This document shows positions 57,516 to 64,000 of a stretch of 64,000 nt of DNA, one piece after another (within the stretch, counting starts at the first letter, position 1; the number at the start of each line of letters is the position of its first letter). The notes under the pieces were generated by a model. The model worked only from the letters and a program-made list of their open reading frames with translations, ran no database searches and was not told where the DNA came from. A program made the translations under genes and the position numbers. The DNA is from Brasenia schreberi (taxonomy: Eukaryota; Streptophyta; Magnoliopsida; Nymphaeales; Cabombaceae), in the NCBI GenBank assembly GCA_036023115.1, contig JAYKKT010000089.1, forward strand, positions 21,385,001-21,449,000, read 5' to 3'.

Positions 57516-59601
57516 TAGGGGCTGATTAGGCCCGTGTGTGTTCAAAATCATGCACAACTAAGAGAGTGCACGTGTGTGGGTGTGCCAAGCCACGTTATTA
57601 CAAGCGGGGGGAGACTATGCTCCGTTATTACAACCTCGTATCGAATTGAATCTCAAGCAAGTATACAACTAAAGACCGAGTTAGGCACTTACTAGTAGCT
57701 GGTCCGTAGATGCCTTGCTTGAGCATGGGCTTGGCCTTTGCCTTGGGCTGCAAAAGGGAGCTCCGCGAGGTTGAACGACAAGGGGTGCTGGCCGGGTGCC
57801 TTGAAGGTGGCCGGCTGCTAGCAAGGGTGTCGCCTTGACGTGTGGGATTAAAGGGGCTAGGTAAGGTCACTAGGGGGAGTGTAGTGTTGGGGAATATGGC
57901 ACTAAGGGAAGGGAACTAGATAGGGGAAGCTCTTAGGGAGTTGGATGGGGTAGCCGGGTGTAGCTAGGTTGGTTAGGTAGTGGCGGGTAGTTAGGATGCT
58001 ATGGGTTCGGCTGAGTGAGAAGGGTGGCAGCAAGTGGCTGGCTGTGGGGCAGTTGGTGGTAGTGCAGGTGGCTGAGAGTTGAGAGGGAGTGGAGAAGAAG
58101 TAGAGTGGAGTATGGGGTACTAACCGGATGATGGGAGGCGGCGGGTGGTTGAGGAGCAGCCGGGTGTGGTGGAGCAACTGGTTCGGCCGGAGCCCAGGGT
58201 GGCGACAGGTGGTTGGCTGGCTGGAAGGTGGTGGTGTAGGTGGCGGTGGGATGGGGAGCAGGTGGAGCAGGCGGCTGAGCTTGGGGAAGTGGAGGACCCG
58301 GCTGGGATGGGTGAGGCGGTTGGATGATGGAACCCGCCCCCAAGGGGGGGGGGTTTATATAGGGATGGGTAGGTCGGTTAGGGCTGGGTTTGGGGTAGTG
58401 GTTAGGTGGTTTAGGTAGGGTGGTATGATGATAAGGTGGGCTGGAAAGGGTAGGGCCAGATATTTTAGATACTAGTGGTTTGGGTAGGTTGTGGGCTAGG
58501 GGTGGTTTAGGGGTTTAGGGTTTGGTTAGGTGGGTGGGTTCTAGGGTGAGGTTTAGTGAGCTAGGTTAGGTGATTAGGCTAGGATTAGGCTAGGTTTAGG
58601 GTAATTAACCTAGGTTTAGGGAAGGATTAGGGAAGTAGGTTAGGTCATTAGGTTGGGATTAGGCCAGGATTAGGGAAGTAGGTTAGGTGATTAAGCTCAG
58701 ATTAGGGGCGGATTAGGGTGGAAGGCTAGGATTAGGTGTTTTGGGTTAGGTTTAGGTGAAGGAGCTCCCTTTGCATGGCCCATAGACCTTAACCACATCA
58801 TGTTGGTGCAGCCCTAGGTTAGGTTTTGGCTAATTACAAGCTTAAACCCACTCAATTAGGCTAACCCACATGATTAACCCCAAACTTGACACACAAGTCA
58901 AGCTTAATTATAACCACACTTGATCTTATCCTTCCCCACTCTCTCTCATGCCCATAATCCCACGTGAATTTCAAGTGGGCCCCACCTCCATTTATGAGAA
59001 GGTGATGTGGGCCATGGATATGGATATTGGATTGGATTTTTGAATCCAAATCCAAATCCAAATCCAAGTCCATACATGGGTTTGGATTGGGATCTGGATG
59101 TATATGGTCCAGATCCGATCCAAACTCAACTTTGACTCCTTCGAGCTGTGTTCGAAACGAACGGTTTGTGCGGGGCCTGACAGCATCAGTGCTCCGTCTG
59201 CATTGGGTCTTCGCCAACATGATCGTCCGCCTCTATTTTTGCCTTCTGGAGATGACTTCAAAGGATGTTTTGATGATAACAGGGTCTTGGACGTTCGAGA
59301 TCCTGGGGGTGTGAATTTGATACAAGAGTTGCTGTGCCGGGCTTGACATATGCTCCGGTTCCGGGCTCTCCTTAGCTCTCTTGGTCCTATCTGGATTGGG
59401 CCAAGCTGCTTCGGGGTTTCAAAACATGTTTTAAAAAGGTTTTTGAAGTCATATTATATATTTTTGAAATATAAAGTTTAAAATATATGTACAGGGTTGT
59501 CTGGAAGGCTCCTGGGTTTCCAGACTCAAAATAGCCCTTTGGTGCTGCTTTTACAAAACTGGATGAATTTGAGAAATTCGTGGGATTTCGGGGTGTTTAC
59601 A
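57310..59601 (-). mobile_element. C3 3' LTR, remaining U5 to U3 part
   Basis: Continues from 54291. Holds a (TA)n run (57453-57511), C-rich leader (reverse), TATA box on minus at 58355-58362, telobox (about 58510), CCTAA-type repeats in reverse (58500-58760), GGAT repeats (59040-59100), and the LTR start at 59601. Confidence 0.85.
57453..57511. repeat. (TA)n microsatellite in the C3 LTR
   Basis: About 29 TA units. Sister LTRs have only a few TA units at this place (for example near 55446 and 47275). Confidence 0.95.
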
Positions 59602-60771
59602 GATGCCCCTCTTTGGCCTTGTCCAAATTGATTTGGATAAGGGCAAAGATGACAAACACCCCTTTCAATGTCTCCCTAGATCTATCCATGAAGAATATGG
59701 GATCGTCCCAATTTTTAGCAAAAATCTCAATTTACAAACTCTGGTAGGAGGAGATATCACGCCAAAGGGTTATGCTATGGAATCTGGTCCTAAAATGGGA
59801 TCATGTTTATGCAAGTGCCATGCGTGGAATGTAGATGACATGGGTTTGGTGCCAAGAGTGGCGGCCTCCCAAAGACCAGATGTGGTCTAACTCTAGAGAC
59901 TTACAAGGCCTACTGCTCCAAGTGAGCAAAATCCTATGTTGTTCGATGTTCGATTTTCAAAATTTATTTACACAACTATTTACAAAAGGGACAACTGTCT
60001 TGAGCCTCGATCCTAAGGATCTCGAGCTCTTCATGCTTGCCCTTGTTTGAGTCTTAACACTCGCTTATCTAGCGAAGGTTTTATAAGAAAACCAGCTATA
60101 TTTCAAATTCCTACGCCTTACTCGAAACATCGAATTCTCAAACAAGATGAAATTCAAGTAAGTAAGTCCTATTTTTACTTTAGGATTCCTCGAAATGAAC
60201 CATGTTTTAGCTTGGGATAAGCCAGGGATGGGGAAAGAGATACCACGGTCCATTCTGAAGCGTCCCGTGGTTTGAGGCACAGAAGGCGGAAAACTGCTCT
60301 TTTTGAGCTTTTTGGCCTCTTTTTCCTTTTTTTCATCGAGGGTCTCCCTTTGGGAGTATTTTTTCTTTAATCCCTCTTTTTCATAAGAGAATCGATTTTT
60401 CTTTTTGAAGTCTGGTTTCTTTCTTTTGGAAAGATACTTTGAATGGGAAATTCCCTTTTGTTTGGGCCTTTGTTTTCCTTTTGGAAATAGAAGAGAAGAG
60501 GGGAGGACTTATCCCAAGCCTACACTCGATCCATTCCAGATCAGCCTATTTAGAAATAGCACGTACTACTTGCAAGTATCTTGCTATATTGAACTAGGCC
60601 TTTCTCTGTAAGAAGAAGGATTTTGAAATGTAACCACGATTTTGAAGACTCCACTCTTTCACAAGTGCGAATTCTCACTCAGGGTCACACGACTTTGCCT
60701 TTGCACCTTATTTTCATGTCTCAGGGCAGCTATCCCTAAAATTTTTCGAAAAATGGAATTTAATCCAGATC
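59602..60771 (-). other. C3 3' UTR, inverted, with PPT and hairpin
   Basis: PPT 59602-59614 next to the LTR, hairpin 60242-60271, otherwise as C2 44071-45242. No gene. Confidence 0.8.
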
Positions 60772-63031
60772 CTACACATGATACTTCTTTAAGTATTGAA
60801 TATTGATAGGATCTGCTAAATTCCTACCTTCTACATCGATCAACCAATACGAATTGTTCGTAGTGGTTGCTCGTACAACATAGGATCCATCCCAGTTGGG
60901 GCGCCACTTGCCTAGGGGGTGTGGGCCACGATAGTGGATGGTTTTTAAGATCAGATCTCCCACTTCAAAGTGGCGAGGTCTCATGTGTTTGCTATGATGT
61001 CGAGCTATCCTTTGCCAGTATGTACGAGCATGATCCATGGCAAGGAGTCGCCTCTCATCTAGCAAATCTAGTTCGGCCATCCTAGCGTGCTGAAGCGTCT
61101 CTAGGGGGAGGTCGAGTGCTATGGATGTATGGAATGAATGCAGTTGAGTATGAATGGGAAGAATGGCGTTTGTGCCATAGACCAATTCGAATGGTGTGGC
61201 ATTCGTGGGAGTCCGGATGGAAGTCCTATAAGCCCATAAGGCTTCATCCAGCTTCTCATGCCACGTCCTACCCTTCTCTAAGGTTTTCTCAATTATGCTA
61301 ATGAGAGTCTTGTTTGTGGCTTCGGCTTGGCCGTTGCCTTGAGGGTAGTAGGGCGAGGAGAAGTGGTGGGTTATGCCATACGTGTTGCACAACTTAACCA
61401 TCCGCTCGTTCTTGAACGGGGTGCCATTATCAGACACAAGGTCTCGTGGAACCCCAAATCGAGCCAAGATATTCCTCCGGATGAAAGCCACCACATGTTG
61501 CCCCATTACATTGGTTAGGGAAATGGCTTCCACCCACTTGGAGAAATACTCCGTGGCTGCTAAAATAAATCGATGCCCATTCGAGGCCTTTGGAAATATT
61601 GGGCCTACGATGTCAAACGCCCACATGGTAAATGGCCAGGGGCTGACCACGGAATGCAATGCAGATGATGGGATATGAATGGCGTGCCCATGCACTTGGC
61701 ATGGATGACACTTCCTAACATGATCGTGACAATCCTTTTTCAAGGTGGACCAAAAATAACCCCCTCTAAGTATTTTCATTGCCATCATGTTGGCATTAAC
61801 ATGACCTGCACATTCTCCATCGTGGAACTCATGCATTACTATCCTAGCCTCCTCCAGGTCGATACACCTAAGCAGAATGCCGGTAAAACTCCTTTTGTAT
61901 AAGACCCCACCCAGAATGGTGTATCGGGTCGAAATCTTACGAATGAATGCCTTATCTTTGGACGTGGCATCCTCGGTGAATCCCCCATTTTCTAAAAATT
62001 GTTTTATGTCATAAAACCAGGGTTTTTCAATAGACTCTGGGTTGTTTTGGCAAATATCCAAGTCGTGTGTGGATGGGTGGGGCGCATGCCATATTTCCAA
62101 AGATCTGGTCCCTGAAATGGGATCGACCTTCAGGGCTGAACCCAAAGAGGAGAGGGCATTGGCGATGCCATTGTCCTCTCTTCCTATGTGTGTGAGTTTA
62201 CACGACTGAAAGGATTGGACCAATCGAGTGGCCAACTGGTGATATGGAAGTAGTTTCTCATTACGTACTTGCCAAATTTTCAAAACCTGGTTTATGACAA
62301 GGAGCGAATCTCCAAAGACCTCAATGCACGATGCCCCTTGAGTTTTCGAAATCCTTAAGCCTTGTATGAGTGCTTCATACTCAGCTATGTTGTTGGAACA
62401 TTCGAAATCTAAGCGGACTGCTATGGGAATCTCGCCCTTTTCAGGGGAGATTAGGATGACCCCAGCACCAGCCCCTCGTTGGTTTCGTGCCCCATCGAAG
62501 TGCATCCTCCACACTTGGTTTTCGAAAGAATTTGCCAAAATGTGGTTTTGAAAATGGTTTTGCAATATGCCTTCATCGGGCATTTCGACAAGAGTGGGAT
62601 ATGCGTCCTCTAAGGGGAACTCAGCCACGTAATCTGCTATGGCTTGCCCCTTAATGGATATCTGGTGATGGTATTTCAGATCATACTCCATTAGAAGGAG
62701 TTGCCATTTGCCCAATCTACCCGTGAGAATGGGTTTTTCGAACAAGTGCTTGATTGGATCAAGCTTGGACACTATCTAGATCTCATGATCTAGGAAATAG
62801 TGTCTGAATTTCTGGCAGGCCCAGACTAGGGCCAAGCACGTCTTCTCCATGGCTTGGTAATTTCGTTCATAAGCCAAGACAGTTTTCGAAATATAGTAGA
62901 TGGCATACTCCTTATGGGTGTCATCCTCGTATTGAGCCAACAGGGCTCCTAAAGCATTTGCATGCACGGAGATCTATAATAAAAGCGGTTTTCCTTGCTT
63001 TGGAGGGTTCAAAACAGGGGGATTAACCAAG
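60772..63031 (-). pseudogene. pol: C3 pol C-terminal half: RNase H end, archaeal-type RNase H, integrase
   Basis: A 666-codon stretch (62772-60772) is fully open to the natural end LKKYHV. It contains the archaeal-type RNase H (MHFDGARNQRGAGAG, NNIAEYEAL, GRED), the integrase zinc region (HEFH, CHPC), FDIVGP, SDNGTPF, GNGQAEA and the GPY region with slight changes (WDGSYVV). Upstream in the same frame lie TAG at 62776-62778 (from TGG) and TAG at 62974-62976 (from TAC), then the LLALLAQ-type RNase H part to 63031, where C5 interrupts. RT is absent. The integrase looks chemically intact at the motif level, but no start or upstream domains remain. Confidence 0.88.
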
Positions 63032-64000
63032 TGTAGACGCGCGAAAATCCCTGCCTCTTCGTCCTTTTCAGGGCTTGGAGTGGATCTTCTCGTGTGTCTA
63101 AGGCCTATGTATACAAATAGGGTGTGCTAGCTAGCTTACTTAAGCTAGCGAAGATATTTTTAACACTGACTTCTAAACGTGGCGACTGTGAGCAAGTAAG
63201 CTCTTGTCGTCGCAGACCTTCTTGCACCGATGCGCAAGGGTCAGTCTGTACGCTTTTGCAAAAATCGAGTTTTGGATAGAAAGTCTACAAAGTGGTTCGA
63301 GGTGTCTATTTCGGGTCTTTAAGATGCGGTTGCATATTTTAGATCACGTGGATTTGCACGTGCCTAAGTCTTTTCTTTTATCCCTTTTCGGGCCACCTAG
63401 TTTGTGTGTTATGAACACTCCACTACATGGGCGAATTCGAGCGGGGCTTGCTTTGATGCAATATGCGTCCTACCTCATGGTATGACATAGATGCAATGCA
63501 AACTCACGCTACTCCAAAGGGAAAACCCGAAATGTAAAGACAATACTGAAGGGGAAATAACATAAGGGAAATAACCGAAGGGAAATAACCGAAGGGAAAT
63601 AACCGAAGGGAAATGACCAAAGGGAAATAACCGAAGGGAGATATGTATATAGCTTATGTATATGAGCCCTTACTCGGGTCTTGCAAATAAGAGCGAAGGC
63701 TCAATGTGGGTGCGTGCTTGAATTGAAAGACTTACATACACGACATGAAATTAAACCCAAATATAAATTGCAGTATGGCCTTGACTAAGGTCTTGGGAGT
63801 AAGTGCGAAGGCTCAATGTGTGTGAGAGTGCTTGAATTGAAAGACTACACACACGACATAAATGAAACCCAAATATAACTGCAATAAGGCCTTTACTAAG
63901 GTCTTGGGAGTAAGAGCGAAGGCTCAATGTGTGTGAAAGTGCTTGAATTGAAAGACTTACTCACACGACATGAAATGAAACCCAAATAGTATAGGTCGGC
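63032..64000 (-). mobile_element. C5: C-family LTR (U5 part), runs off the window
   Basis: TGTAGACGCGCG at 63032 is the LTR end in reverse, inserted in the C3 RNase H (left flank CCAAG). Holds the U5 fold (63135-63250), a run of short GGGAAATAACCGAA units (63545-63640), and the start of the TTGAGC tandem array (63680 on). Confidence 0.85.

Larger units (their letters stand above)
53077..63031 (-). mobile_element. C3: minus-strand C-family element, 5' part lost
   Basis: In minus orientation: RNase H (from 63031, truncated by C5), archaeal-type RNase H, integrase, 3' UTR, PPT (59602-59614), and a 3' LTR from 59601 to 53077. The LTR is split by the solo LTR C4. A possible TSD copy ATCTC precedes 53077. 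The other end is beyond C5. Confidence 0.85.

Overview
This 64 kb window is repeat-dense, gene-poor nuclear DNA from a large plant genome, almost certainly an angiosperm. Nearly every base can be assigned to nested Ty3/gypsy LTR retrotransposons of the Tat/Ogre type: about 3 kb LTRs, 5 bp target duplications, and a pol order of protease, RT, RNase H, a second archaeal-type RNase H, then integrase. The only host genes are captured fragments (a DYW-type PPR gene and an ABCC transporter). I found no tRNA, rRNA, bacterial or viral genes. The species cannot be named from sequence alone. Element names below are mine.

Layout. A2 is an A-family element on the minus strand and the oldest visible layer (1-302, 4373-6067, 50827-51611). 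G1 (308-4372, TSD GAGGG) sits in its body and carries the PPR fragment. B1 (6073-50821, TSD CTACG) sits in its LTR. Inside the 5' LTR of B1 is a complete A-family element A1 (7960-21937, TSD CTAAC), which contains G2 (9280-12412, TSD GTCCC) with the ABCC fragment. That gives a four-deep nest: A2 > B1 > A1 > G2. B1 also took two C-family insertions: C1 in its protease region (TSD CTATC) and C2 in its 3' LTR (TSD CTCAC). The block between C1 and C2 was later inverted, leaving about 1.47 kb inverted arms at 24915-26384 and 31858-33327. Distal of B1 lie a B-like LTR fragment (B2, 51612), a rearranged C-family scrap (52554-53076), a minus-strand element C3 (53077-63031) holding a solo LTR C4 (54292-57304, TSD ACTTA), and the edge of another LTR, C5 (63032 to the end).

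How the parts relate. B and C elements encode the enzymes, but every copy seen is disabled by nonsense codons, frameshifts, loss of RT catalytic residues or deletions. The A family has lost working pol but keeps one long Lys/Ser/Pro-rich ORF, a primer-binding-site-like sequence, a polypurine tract and a 3' hairpin shared with B and C, so it looks like a non-autonomous partner. The G family is seen only as 3-4 kb LTR units in which the DNA just upstream of the TATA box has been replaced by different host gene sequence in each copy.

Most interesting signals: (1) a U5 RNA module shared by families A, B, C and G whose helices show compensatory base changes; (2) the host-gene cassettes inside G-family LTRs; (3) the A-family/autonomous pairing through shared 3' cis-elements; (4) the inversion with inverted duplication between C1 and C2, plus a breakpoint about 147 bp from the LTR end that recurs in a second rearrangement.
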